Virus record (IMG/VR): IMGVR_UViG_3300025009_000123
Span: 1-57,929 of that record
DNA: 57,929 nucleotides
Source of the DNA: a virus
Reading direction: 5' to 3' (one strand)
In this document: piece by piece, positions 49,195-57,429 of the stretch
Numbering within the stretch: position 1 is the stretch's first letter
How the letters are laid out: every line of letters starts with the position of its first letter
The notes under the pieces: generated by a model
What the model saw: the letters and a program-made list of their open reading frames with translations, nothing else
Databases searched by the model: none
Told to the model about the DNA's origin: nothing
Program-made: the position numbers and the translations under genes

Positions 49195-49601
49195 GCTTTT
49201 ACCTCCTTTAATTCCATATTGTTAGGCACATCAAACAGACCGAGCCTGCCTTTGTACGGAATGAAGTCTATCGGCTTGGGGTTCTCAACCACCCATCCCC
49301 AAGGGCCGAACATCCAAGGGCTATAATCAGCGGAACGCACCATCTTTTTTAGATTTACCATTCCAATTATCCCACCCATCTGGAAATCTTTATAAGCAGG
49401 AATATCATCAAGCCTTAAGGTAAGACGCTCATTACATAAGGCGTTTTCAACAAGCCAGTTATAGCCAGCGTTATCGAATGTTTTTGACGCATGGATTAAA
49501 AGCGGCCCTCGATAGTTTGTAGTCCATGTTCTGTTTTCGATGTTTTTCCCCAAACATATAACAGCATGAGCCCACGGTTGTTTCAACGATAGCGCTTTCA
49601 T
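49191..49601 (-). CDS. ASCH-domain protein
   Basis: A 136-aa protein with the ASCH signature: LSLKQPWAHAVICLGKNIEN, RTW, YRGPLLIHASK (residues 4-40). ASCH domains bind RNA or remove modified bases (the YqfB type hydrolyses N4-acetylcytidine). Coupled to DUF5131 and following VRR-NUC, it suggests a nucleic-acid processing or modification unit. Starts at TAATG overlapping the preceding stop. Confidence 0.75.
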   Translation of the reverse strand: MKALSLKQPWAHAVICLGKNIENRTWTTNYRGPLLIHASKTFDNAGYNWLVENALCNERLTLRLDDIPAYKDFQMGGIIGMVNLKKMVRSADYSPWMFGPWGWVVENPKPIDFIPYKGRLGLFDVPNNMELKEVKA

Positions 49602-49807
49602 TATTTTATGTCCTTATTCTGCCATGCTTTATGCGTCACATTTCTGCCGATCAACCCCGCGATCCTGTGAACCTCTGCTTGACTGATCTCCTCCTTCGGT
49701 ATTTTCCTCTCTGCCAGCAACCGGGAATAATGCAAAAACGATTGCCACGCCGCTTCAACTTTCTTTTCCAAAAGGTCTATTGGTATTTCGTTTTCGTTCA
49801 TGGCCAT
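49601..49807 (-). CDS. Small hypothetical protein (68 aa)
   Basis: A helical, charged protein (IDLLEKKVEAAWQSFLHYSR; EVHRIAGLIGRNVTHKAW). It overlaps both neighbours by one base and is embedded in the VRR-NUC/ASCH/DUF5131 operon. No family recognised. Confidence 0.6.
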   Translation of the reverse strand: MAMNENEIPIDLLEKKVEAAWQSFLHYSRLLAERKIPKEEISQAEVHRIAGLIGRNVTHKAWQNKDIK

Positions 49808-50109
49808 TACTTTCCTTTCACATAAGCTATTATCTGTTCAACGCTCCTGATAACCAGATAATTTCCGCCCCTTGATTCAATCTCTTTCTGGAATACGAGC
49901 TGGTTGTCAGACAGCTTCCCGGTCTCCGTTTTAATCTCGATAAACAATACCTTTCCATCTTTCACGGCAGTTAAATCAGACATTCCGGGATAACAACCTA
50001 ACCCCTGGAAATTGTTAATTACATACCATCTTTCAAATCTGAGAATATTTCTAACGCCGTTTTTAATATTCCCCTCTATGGACTTGGACTTTGGTTTTTT
50101 CGATCTCAT
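49807..50109 (-). CDS. VRR-NUC nuclease
   Basis: A 100-aa stand-alone VRR-NUC domain of the PD-(D/E)XK superfamily. Motifs: GMSDLTAVKDGK with the metal-binding Asp, FIEIKTETGKLSDNQ with E-x-K, and GGNYLVIRSVEQ. Such phage nucleases cleave branched or flapped DNA. CTTGAAAGGAAAAT precedes the ATG. It follows a structured leader (50127-50201). Confidence 0.85.
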   Translation of the reverse strand: MRSKKPKSKSIEGNIKNGVRNILRFERWYVINNFQGLGCYPGMSDLTAVKDGKVLFIEIKTETGKLSDNQLVFQKEIESRGGNYLVIRSVEQIIAYVKGK

Positions 50110-50126
50110 ATTTTCCTTTCAAGTTG

Positions 50127-50201
50127 CCCGGACTACCCGACCATACTCCGGGATTCTACTGGCTGTGCTGTGAGTATCCCCATACTCGTTATCGGGGCCA
50201 G
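50127..50201 (-). promoter_or_regulatory. Structured leader with two hairpins before VRR-NUC
   Basis: On the minus strand the first hairpin is GAGTAT-GGGG-ATACTC (50187-50172), enclosed by CTGGC/GCCAG (50201-50197 with 50163-50159), and the second is CCCGGA with TCCGGG (50152-50147 and 50132-50127) around a 14-nt loop. They are separated by a few bases, and the region has no U-run. It may be a cis-acting RNA that controls the nuclease, or a small RNA. Confidence 0.5.
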
Positions 50202-50208
50202 CGGGGTT

Positions 50209-50628
50209 TTATGATTCAGGCCATTTAATACCGTTGTCTTTAAAGGCTTCCGGCTTATATCTGCTCCAATAGTTTCCGCTTTCTTTAAAAGAAATCATCC
50301 TGCCGATTATTAAATTGGTATCTTTTGACGTGAGATTCAAAACTATCCCAAAATATTCAAAATCAAGTTTTTTATGGAAACCCCATTCATTCGACTGATT
50401 AAAATCCACCACTTCAACAAGAACATATTCCTTGCTATGTTTTTGTGTTGATAATACAACCAGGTCGCCGGGTTTATAGATAGGAAGATTATAAGGAGAT
50501 TGCTTCTTATCTCGCTTTGCCTTTCTTAGTTGGTAATCCCTCATAGCCTTATGCCTGACTTCTGAAAACTTACAGTCGTTGTTAAGGCTTATGCCGAATG
50601 TTTTGTCGGTTGCCGGTGATGTTTGCAA
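50209..50628 (-). CDS. Hypothetical protein with TTG start (139 aa)
   Basis: AGGAGGGCATAA directly precedes TTG at 50628, so this unusual start is preferred over a downstream ATG. The N-terminal third is basic (KAMRDYQLRKAKRDKKQ); the rest is a small beta domain (KPGDLVVLSTQKHSKEYVLV). No family recognised. Confidence 0.55.
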   Translation of the reverse strand: MQTSPATDKTFGISLNNDCKFSEVRHKAMRDYQLRKAKRDKKQSPYNLPIYKPGDLVVLSTQKHSKEYVLVEVVDFNQSNEWGFHKKLDFEYFGIVLNLTSKDTNLIIGRMISFKESGNYWSRYKPEAFKDNGIKWPES

Positions 50629-50643
50629 TTATGCCCTCCTTTT

Positions 50644-52302
50644 TTATGCCACTTTCCAACTGACGTTAATAGGCACCGCTTTTGTCGATACCCTGGGCCT
50701 GCCTGTTCCCCTGATAAAATTCAAAGGGTACGCTGTTTTGATATAAGACAGACAGTTTTCAAGCTCTGGAATGGTCATGTTCTCGCGCTTTTTACCGGCA
50801 AAGTAGGCGTAAACCTCGGCGTTGATTTTCTTCGGATTATGTCTGTTCTGAAAACTGAACGTCCTGATATGGCTTTCGATCTGCGCCCGGAGATCCGCCT
50901 CAATCTCTGAGTTCGTCTTCAGGGCCATATTGTCGGTGCCGGCAAATTGGTGCGCTGGTAATTGAGAATAACCGTTGAGCATTCTTGACGATAAAGGGGT
51001 AATTCTTGGCTCATTTCCAAAAAGCCCACCCTGTTCGCCTGGCAACAATCCGGATTCTTTTCGTGCCTGACGAGACCATTCTACGGCCATGGCTTCGGAC
51101 TGGTCGGCATCTATTCTTGCGGCCAATTCCGTAAACATTCGATCTGCCGGAGCAAAAACATATCCTTTCTGTGTCTCATACGGTCCGGCCATGGGGTCTA
51201 TTCTAACCGCTCGACCGCACATCTGAATTATCCAAGGCTCAGACCTGATATTTGTCAGGCAGGCGATATGGCTTATCGATGGACAGTCAAGCCCCTCGTA
51301 TGCAACTTGGCAGGTTACAAGGACATCAGCTTTTCCGGCTTTGAACTTTTTTATTGATTTAAGCGCTGCTTTATCGTCGTCGCTGGTGGCGATCAGAGCG
51401 TTCAGCCCCTGTCCTTGCAAATATTTCGTGTATTCCTTCGTTACTTTAATATTCGCGGCCACAACAAGCAGCCGTGAGCTTGGATGCGCCTTTCTGTGTC
51501 TCTTCCAGTGCAAAACCGAGGTTTCTAAAAGCTCCTTCGCATAGCCGGTGTGGAGTGCTGTAAACAAAGCGTCTCTTGCTTCCGGCGTTGCCGTTGAAAT
51601 CTTTGATCGTTTTTCTTTTCCGTTTTTCTCCCAGCTCGCCTGTCCATCATGCAATACGAATTCCAGAGGAATTATGCTTTTGTCAGCCAGCGCGTCAGTT
51701 CGGCTATACTCAATAAAATGGGTTTCGCTGTCACCTTCCAAATCGGGTAAGAGGCAATCCCCCGATTGTCGGTATGGGGTAAAGGCAATTTTCTTTTTAT
51801 CGCCACGGCCCAAGGTGCCGGTGAGCAATATTCTGTATCGCGCCGCTTCATACAGAGGCAAAACAGCCTTCATCCATTCACCGTCTTCAGCCTCAAGATG
51901 ATGATATTCATCAATTACAAGAATATATCTCCGGCGCCGAAGCTCATTTAATACAGTGGAATATTTATCAACCGCTATTGCCTGTAGTGTCGTTATAAAA
52001 CCGTCTGTCCCCCGGCATGGATCGATTTCGTTTGTTGATGATCTTATTAAAAGATTGTGGCCGATCATTTCCCTGAAAAAAGGGCTTATGAAGTTTCTTT
52101 CTCCCTGATCCTGAAGAGACGACCGAGGGCATAGCCAGCAAATCTTGTCTGCCAGTCCTGCCGATATCAGTTTTCCGGCCTGCATGGGAATTGCTGACTT
52201 TCCGGCTCCGGGCGTTGCATACACAACGATGTTTCTTGTTTGAGAGCTCGCTATTATCTGGTCAATTATCTGCTGAAATTCCTGCTGATGTTTGCGTAAC
52301 AT
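50644..52302 (-). CDS. SF2 (DEAD/DEAH-like) helicase
   Basis: A 552-aa protein. Walker A ATPGAGKS at 29-36, DEYH box near 133, motif III TGTLG near 162, and the second RecA-like domain with VLVTCQVAYEGLDCP and QMCGRAVRID (motif VI). This is the organisation of phage UvsW/RecG-like or restriction-type translocases. In the recombination operon it may branch-migrate or unwind DNA. It starts right at the end of the preceding HNH gene. Confidence 0.85.
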   Translation of the reverse strand: MLRKHQQEFQQIIDQIIASSQTRNIVVYATPGAGKSAIPMQAGKLISAGLADKICWLCPRSSLQDQGERNFISPFFREMIGHNLLIRSSTNEIDPCRGTDGFITTLQAIAVDKYSTVLNELRRRRYILVIDEYHHLEAEDGEWMKAVLPLYEAARYRILLTGTLGRGDKKKIAFTPYRQSGDCLLPDLEGDSETHFIEYSRTDALADKSIIPLEFVLHDGQASWEKNGKEKRSKISTATPEARDALFTALHTGYAKELLETSVLHWKRHRKAHPSSRLLVVAANIKVTKEYTKYLQGQGLNALIATSDDDKAALKSIKKFKAGKADVLVTCQVAYEGLDCPSISHIACLTNIRSEPWIIQMCGRAVRIDPMAGPYETQKGYVFAPADRMFTELAARIDADQSEAMAVEWSRQARKESGLLPGEQGGLFGNEPRITPLSSRMLNGYSQLPAHQFAGTDNMALKTNSEIEADLRAQIESHIRTFSFQNRHNPKKINAEVYAYFAGKKRENMTIPELENCLSYIKTAYPLNFIRGTGRPRVSTKAVPINVSWKVA

Positions 52303-52908
52303 TTATTGAATGCTCCCCCATAGCTTCCCGCTCTTTATCTGAGAAATTGCATTTTGTGGAACGCCGTATATAGCGCCTATTTCTTTTTGTTTCTTGCCCT
52401 CATTAAGTAGTTTACGGATTTCCCTAACCCTCTCGTCATTAAGTTTTGTTGTCCTTTTGTTCTGATTATTCACCGTACCTGTTACAAAACGGCAGTTGCC
52501 CGGTTCATAATTTCCATCGACAGCTTCCCGGTCTATCTGAAGATCATCGGAATAGCCGTTTGCAAGTGCCCAATCACGAAAGGGAACGAACGCCATCCAC
52601 TCTTCGCAAACCTTAATTCCCCGGCCTCCATAATGTATGAATGATTCTGATTTCGGGTTAAGGCACCGCTCCTTCATCCCCTTCCAAATTCCATAAATCC
52701 TGGTACCAAATCCACTATGAGGTTTTCGAACGCAACCGCACGAAACCGCATGTCCAGACCTTAGGTTTCCGGCTGCAATAATCGCCTCCTTACCGCACTC
52801 GCAGCGGCACACCCACTTATAACTGCCATATCTCGTGTTTTCTTCGTGGCGCCGGATAACAGTTAGCCTGTTCACCCTGGTGCCCGTTAAATTAATTGCC
52901 GCTCCCAT
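52303..52908 (-). CDS. Homing-endonuclease-like HNH protein
   Basis: A 201-aa protein. An N-terminal zinc motif (WVCRCECG, then SCGCVRK) precedes a nuclease stretch with YGIWKGMKERCLNPKS, YGGRGIKVCEEW, IDREAVDGNYEPGNCRFVT and NNQNKRT, the His-Asn-His-like arrangement of phage free-standing endonucleases. The C terminus (REIRKLLNEGKKQKEIGAIY) is an HTH for DNA binding. Start at 52908 follows GGAGG. Inserted between the NinB-like gene and the helicase, it ends in the helicase's ribosome site. Confidence 0.75.
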   Translation of the reverse strand: MGAAINLTGTRVNRLTVIRRHEENTRYGSYKWVCRCECGKEAIIAAGNLRSGHAVSCGCVRKPHSGFGTRIYGIWKGMKERCLNPKSESFIHYGGRGIKVCEEWMAFVPFRDWALANGYSDDLQIDREAVDGNYEPGNCRFVTGTVNNQNKRTTKLNDERVREIRKLLNEGKKQKEIGAIYGVPQNAISQIKSGKLWGSIQ

Positions 52909-52921
52909 ATTTATCCTCCAT

Positions 52922-53341
52922 TTATCTAAAATCCCCATCCTGATAATCAATTTCGTTAGGGTTCGGAATATAACAGCCTAAAAATTCCGCAGCCCACCTT
53001 TGAATCTGTTCATAGTATTCAATAAACCGTTTTGTATCCATCTTGGCCGTGCTCTCGGTAATTGTCAGCCCGGTTTCCGGATCAATTTTACTGGCAAACT
53101 TAACCTTTAAAGCGTCGTGCATTGAGTCCTTGTCAAACCCTGTATGATTGCTTAAAATCTCAATTACAATTCCCCAGTACGCGGCATTCTGCTGTAGGGA
53201 ACGCTTTGATTTCGGCAGTCTTAAAATCAGTTCAATCTTTTTGCCCTCGAGTGCAGCCAGTCTCACAATATATTTATGAGGATTATCGAGTTTCAGCTTG
53301 CCTTTTTCTATTGTGCCGGTGAAGACAGGGTTCATGCCCAT
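52922..53341 (-). CDS. NinB/Orf-like recombination protein
   Basis: A 139-aa protein with SKRSLQQNAAYWGIVIEILS, HDALKVKFASKIDPE and RFIEYYEQIQRWAAEFLG, the pattern of NinB/Orf proteins that help load recombinases in lambda-like phages. It overlaps the SbcC stop and is thus coupled. It supports a recombination-dependent role for the operon. Confidence 0.75.
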   Translation of the reverse strand: MGMNPVFTGTIEKGKLKLDNPHKYIVRLAALEGKKIELILRLPKSKRSLQQNAAYWGIVIEILSNHTGFDKDSMHDALKVKFASKIDPETGLTITESTAKMDTKRFIEYYEQIQRWAAEFLGCYIPNPNEIDYQDGDFR

Positions 53342-55821
53342 GTCGGATTTTCCCCTGCCTCAAACTTTAGAATATGATCAGCAAGGTTCCTGCAAGATGG
53401 CTTATGTGATATAAAATACAGGGTTTTGAATTTCCCTATCTGCATAAAAGCCTGATACATCTTTACGAAGTTTATCGAATTATCGGGATCTAAGGGACCA
53501 TCCATTTCATCGGCAAAAGCCGATTCATACACTCGCCCTGATTTCTCCTGACTTAATAACGTCATGGCCAACCTGAGAGCCATTAAGATCCATACCCTCT
53601 GGCCTCCGGAAAGATTTTCAAGCAAAACCTCGGTTCCATCGTCTGCTATTGTCACTATGTCCAGACATTCTTTGCCATCGTCGTCAAGCGTCCTGAACTT
53701 AACAGAGAATAAAGGCCCGAATGCCTGAGATAATAAATCGTTGGCATAACCAGTGATCAGGGGTGCAGCACCGTCTATTTCCAAAGCCTGTAGCCCGTTC
53801 TTCGAGCAAGCATTCCTCAGGTAAGTCCATTCTGAGGCGTTTCTTACCAGCAGGTCTTTCTGCCCCTGTATTTCCAAGAGTTCCTTTTCGGCATCGAGCA
53901 TACTTGATAAATCATGGTTGGCTTTCGATATCAGGTCCCGGACTTCGGCAATCTTTTTTTCAATTAATGGGAGTTGTTTTTCGGCGTCTTCGATATTTTG
54001 TTTTGCTATTGCGAGTTCGGTTTCGGCGCCGTGATTAATGTCCTTGTCAATTTCAGCCTGCTTAATAACAAGCTCCTGAATCTGCTGCAATTTGGCCTGT
54101 TCTTTCTCTGTCCATGTGGCCCGGAGTGTTTTCCCTGCTGCGGTTATTTCCTCTAATTTGGCTGTGATATCGGCTTTCCGGATAATTGCTATTTCCAGTT
54201 CTGCTTTGCGTTCCGAAAGAGCCTTGACTTCTGCCAGTTTCTTCTGAGAGGTTTGAATATTTCCCTTCGTGATTTTTAGTTGGTCAGAATATTGAAGGTG
54301 GAGATGTTTTACGGCTTTTATTAACCTCTCTATTGTTGTGGCCCCGTCCGATAACGCTGCCTGTTTGGTAATATTTTCTTGCAGTCTGGTATCCGCATCC
54401 TGTTCATTCAGTTTGTTTTTGCCCTTTAAAATATCAATTTCAATCTGTATGTCTGACCGTTCCTTTTCGACCTCGGCTTTTCTTTCCCCACATTCAACCT
54501 CGGCTCCGGGAAGCGCATCACGGGCAGCGAGGGCATCTTTAATATACAGACAGGAATTTTCACCCTCTGGACACCCGGGATCTCTGAAAGCCAGTTTTTT
54601 AATGCTTTCCTTGTGCTGTTTAATCGCGCTTTCAAGCTCGTATAGTTTGCGGTCATTATCCAGATTCCGAAGAGATATCAACTTGCTGTCAATGTCGTTT
54701 TGAGTTTGAAGAATCAACCGGGTAAGCTCGGTGAGTTTTGGATCATTATCCAGATCCCTTACCGACTGTCTTTTAATCAGCAATTCAGATTCAAGCCTGT
54801 GAATTTCAGCCAGACTTTTTGAAATTTCTTCGGTAAGCTGCTCAACAATTTTATTAAGATCCAATACCTGATTATTGAGCCATGCCTCTGTATCACCCGC
54901 CTCGTTTATTGCGTCCTGGATTGATATCACGGCCTCGAATTTTGCCAGTTCTGCAGAAACCTCACGATATTTCACTTTTAAGACTTCGATCTCTGTTTCC
55001 GCCCCTGATTTCTCTGCATCTAACTCTTTCTGCAGCTTGCCAATATTTTCCGCGATATCTGCCCGGCGCTGAATTGCGATTGTGTTTTGTGCCAACTTTT
55101 CTTTGAGCTTTTCAACAAGTTCCCGGTAGGAAATGAGCTCCGCTTTTTTACAGTCAAGATCAGCAACAAAAGAAATATGTTCTCGCTCATGCGTTTCGAT
55201 ATCTTTCCGGGCCTGCTCAATTCCTGACAGCTTTTCTTTGAGTGCCGCGATCCGGATATCAACCTGACTCGCTTTCCCATTAATTACATTCGCGCACTGT
55301 TTCGCGGTGTTCTCGTATTCGACAAGACGGTCTAAGCGCAGGAATTCAGAAAACAACTCCTTGAGCTTACCTGTCGTCAGATCTGATAGTTTTTTTGCGT
55401 TCTGTGAGCAGAATACAGAATTATAAAAAAGCTCCGGAGATCCGAAGAGGTCTTTCATGTATTTTGCGTATGCGGATATTTTCCCGTTTACAACCGGTTC
55501 CCCATCCAGCCAGATATATCCTTCGGACTTTTCAGAATCGCAGTCTATTTTTAATAGAGTTTTGTAATGATGGCCCTGATAGCTGAAAGAGAGTTCTTTC
55601 TCGGAATCCCTCAAATATACATGCCGGAATAAAGCGCCTTCTCTTGAAGCTAACTGATTGTACGGCCCCAAATTCTCAAGGACAGTAGATTTCCCCGCTC
55701 CGTTCATTCCATCAAAAGCGACAAGGCCGGAAATGTTCTTGAAGTCTATTTCTATCTCGTCCAGGCCAAGCCCTTTCTGGATGCCAGTGAAGCCTTTTAA
55801 TCGTAGTTTTTCTATTATCAT
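53332..55821 (-). CDS. sbcC: SbcC/gp46/Rad50-like ATPase
   Basis: An 829-aa SMC-type ATPase. Walker A GMNGAGKST near 37-45, two long coiled-coil arms (about 180-650), a hook between them with CPEGENSC near 417-424 (two Cys five residues apart, a wider spacing than the classical CxxC zinc hook), ABC signature LSGGQRVWI near 735, and Walker B with FADEMDGPLD near 768. With SbcD it should process ends and hairpins. The start at 55821 follows AGGGGG and overlaps the methyltransferase by ATGA; the longer frame to 55848 lies within that gene. Confidence 0.88.
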   Translation of the reverse strand: MIIEKLRLKGFTGIQKGLGLDEIEIDFKNISGLVAFDGMNGAGKSTVLENLGPYNQLASREGALFRHVYLRDSEKELSFSYQGHHYKTLLKIDCDSEKSEGYIWLDGEPVVNGKISAYAKYMKDLFGSPELFYNSVFCSQNAKKLSDLTTGKLKELFSEFLRLDRLVEYENTAKQCANVINGKASQVDIRIAALKEKLSGIEQARKDIETHEREHISFVADLDCKKAELISYRELVEKLKEKLAQNTIAIQRRADIAENIGKLQKELDAEKSGAETEIEVLKVKYREVSAELAKFEAVISIQDAINEAGDTEAWLNNQVLDLNKIVEQLTEEISKSLAEIHRLESELLIKRQSVRDLDNDPKLTELTRLILQTQNDIDSKLISLRNLDNDRKLYELESAIKQHKESIKKLAFRDPGCPEGENSCLYIKDALAARDALPGAEVECGERKAEVEKERSDIQIEIDILKGKNKLNEQDADTRLQENITKQAALSDGATTIERLIKAVKHLHLQYSDQLKITKGNIQTSQKKLAEVKALSERKAELEIAIIRKADITAKLEEITAAGKTLRATWTEKEQAKLQQIQELVIKQAEIDKDINHGAETELAIAKQNIEDAEKQLPLIEKKIAEVRDLISKANHDLSSMLDAEKELLEIQGQKDLLVRNASEWTYLRNACSKNGLQALEIDGAAPLITGYANDLLSQAFGPLFSVKFRTLDDDGKECLDIVTIADDGTEVLLENLSGGQRVWILMALRLAMTLLSQEKSGRVYESAFADEMDGPLDPDNSINFVKMYQAFMQIGKFKTLYFISHKPSCRNLADHILKFEAGENPTWA

Positions 55822-56231
55822 AAAACCCCCTGTTTCCTGAATATGCACAACATTGAAGGACGCATTGCTCCCGCCTTTGAAAACCCGACAAACTTAATAC
55901 GCCCTCTCAAAAATCTCAATTCCGCTTTGCCATAAACGTAATCGTGAAACCATGCCGTATCTGTATTGGCAAACACCAGAAAAACTATGACATCAGCATT
56001 TTTATTGAGTTCCGCCTGAGCCTTAATAAGCCATGCCTTGACTTGAGAATAGGGTGGATTCACAAAGACATTGCCGGTCCAGTCTATTTTCAGGCCATCA
56101 AAATCAGCATGTAGCGGGCAAGGGTCAAAGTTAAAATGAAACTCGGTATCAAGTTGCTTGTACAGATATTCAGGAGTTCCCCAATCATCAGTTATTTTAG
56201 ACCCGAATAATTTTATTGAGTTTTCATCCAT
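55818..56231 (-). CDS. Phage DNA N6-adenine methyltransferase
   Basis: A 137-aa Dam-like phage methyltransferase: DDWGTPE (15-21), FDPCP (35-39) and NPPY (58-61, the catalytic amino-methylase motif). It overlaps sbcC and sbcD by a few bases on each side. It may modify phage DNA to avoid restriction. The length is typical of the short phage family. In the left version of the locus this gene is replaced by the octapeptide-repeat gene. Confidence 0.85.
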   Translation of the reverse strand: MDENSIKLFGSKITDDWGTPEYLYKQLDTEFHFNFDPCPLHADFDGLKIDWTGNVFVNPPYSQVKAWLIKAQAELNKNADVIVFLVFANTDTAWFHDYVYGKAELRFLRGRIKFVGFSKAGAMRPSMLCIFRKQGVL

Positions 56232-57408
56232 TACCTACCGCCTGAATCAGATCATCTGATAACATATCTTCCAGAAGTTCTGCCTTCATCAGAATAGACC
56301 ATTCAACCTCTTCCTCTTTGAGTTCGGCCATTTTCTGTATCTTGTCTCTGAGGGTTTCAGATTTGAGCACCGCTTCTGATCGTACATTCTGGCGGGGAAT
56401 TCTGACGATACGGATATCGACATCGAGGGCGCCGGATGCAAGCAGCTCCTGAGTGATTGCATCTTTGTCTATGGCTCCGGCTTCATCCTGCCAGACCTTG
56501 CAATCCAGCCTGATAAATGAACCGTTAATGTCTCCAATGGAAAAATCAACTGGGCCGGAACCTTCCGTAAAGTCGTGACTGAACCTTGTCATTTTCTTTG
56601 CAGGAGTTTCAATAAAACGTGAAGTGGGACCCAGGGCGTCAATCTCATGGACATAAAACCCCTTGGCTTCCATTTCGCCCCAATTCTGATGGTAAAGAGA
56701 TCCGCTGTAAAAAGCATGAGATCGATGTCCTAACTCCTGGGCTTTATGGATATGGCCGAGACAGATTAAAGCGGGCCGCGCAAACATTATTTGTTCGACG
56801 GAAACCTCAATATCCATCCCTGTCCGGACCTGCCCGTTGGAAAGCATGGCCCCAGACACGTTAAAATGCCCGACAAGGATATGCGGGCAATCAAAACCCT
56901 CCGCCTGAACCCCGAAACCAGAAAAAAGCCCCGACATTGCATTACCTATTTCCTGATCGCTGTCGGCAATACCGGAATTTGTCTGGAAAAATTGTTTATT
57001 TGGCTGCGGTATGAGAGTGATGATCGCGTCGGGTTTCGCTGTGCATCCATCCATATTCTTATAAAAGCCATGCCCGAAAAAGAATATCTGCTCAGGCATT
57101 GAAGCTACATAAACCGGGAACATGCCTTTTGCGAATCGCAGGATTTCCGGAGATTTACCATCATGCGAGCTTGTCCCGATTATAATCGCAACCGGCGCGA
57201 TATCAGCCAGTTCGGAAACAACTCTGACTGCAAGCCTTGCAGCTTTTGAGTCCAGCTTGATTTCCTGCGAATCAAAGGTATCTCCGGCGTTAATAATAAG
57301 ATCAACTTTCTCTGATCGCGCGGTTTCAATCAGAAAGTTAAGGCATTTTTCAGCCTCTTCGATGTCTTTGTCGCGCAAATGGGCATCGGCGTAATGAAGT
57401 ATTTTCAT
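56224..57408 (-). CDS. sbcD: SbcD/gp47/Mre11-like nuclease subunit (right haplotype)
   Basis: A 394-aa protein with the same motifs as the left copy: ADAH near 8, GDTFD near 43, SHDG near 85, GHFN and GHIH. AAAGGATTATACCC precedes the ATG, and 21 bp separate it from the preceding gene, without an HNH insertion. Identity to the left copy alternates between near-identical blocks and clearly diverged ones, as expected for recombining populations. It is coupled to the methyltransferase and sbcC, so this is the version that belongs with the SbcC in this window. Confidence 0.88.
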   Translation of the reverse strand: MKILHYADAHLRDKDIEEAEKCLNFLIETARSEKVDLIINAGDTFDSQEIKLDSKAARLAVRVVSELADIAPVAIIIGTSSHDGKSPEILRFAKGMFPVYVASMPEQIFFFGHGFYKNMDGCTAKPDAIITLIPQPNKQFFQTNSGIADSDQEIGNAMSGLFSGFGVQAEGFDCPHILVGHFNVSGAMLSNGQVRTGMDIEVSVEQIMFARPALICLGHIHKAQELGHRSHAFYSGSLYHQNWGEMEAKGFYVHEIDALGPTSRFIETPAKKMTRFSHDFTEGSGPVDFSIGDINGSFIRLDCKVWQDEAGAIDKDAITQELLASGALDVDIRIVRIPRQNVRSEAVLKSETLRDKIQKMAELKEEEVEWSILMKAELLEDMLSDDLIQAVGNG

Positions 57409-57429
57409 GGGTATAATCCTTTCAGCAAT

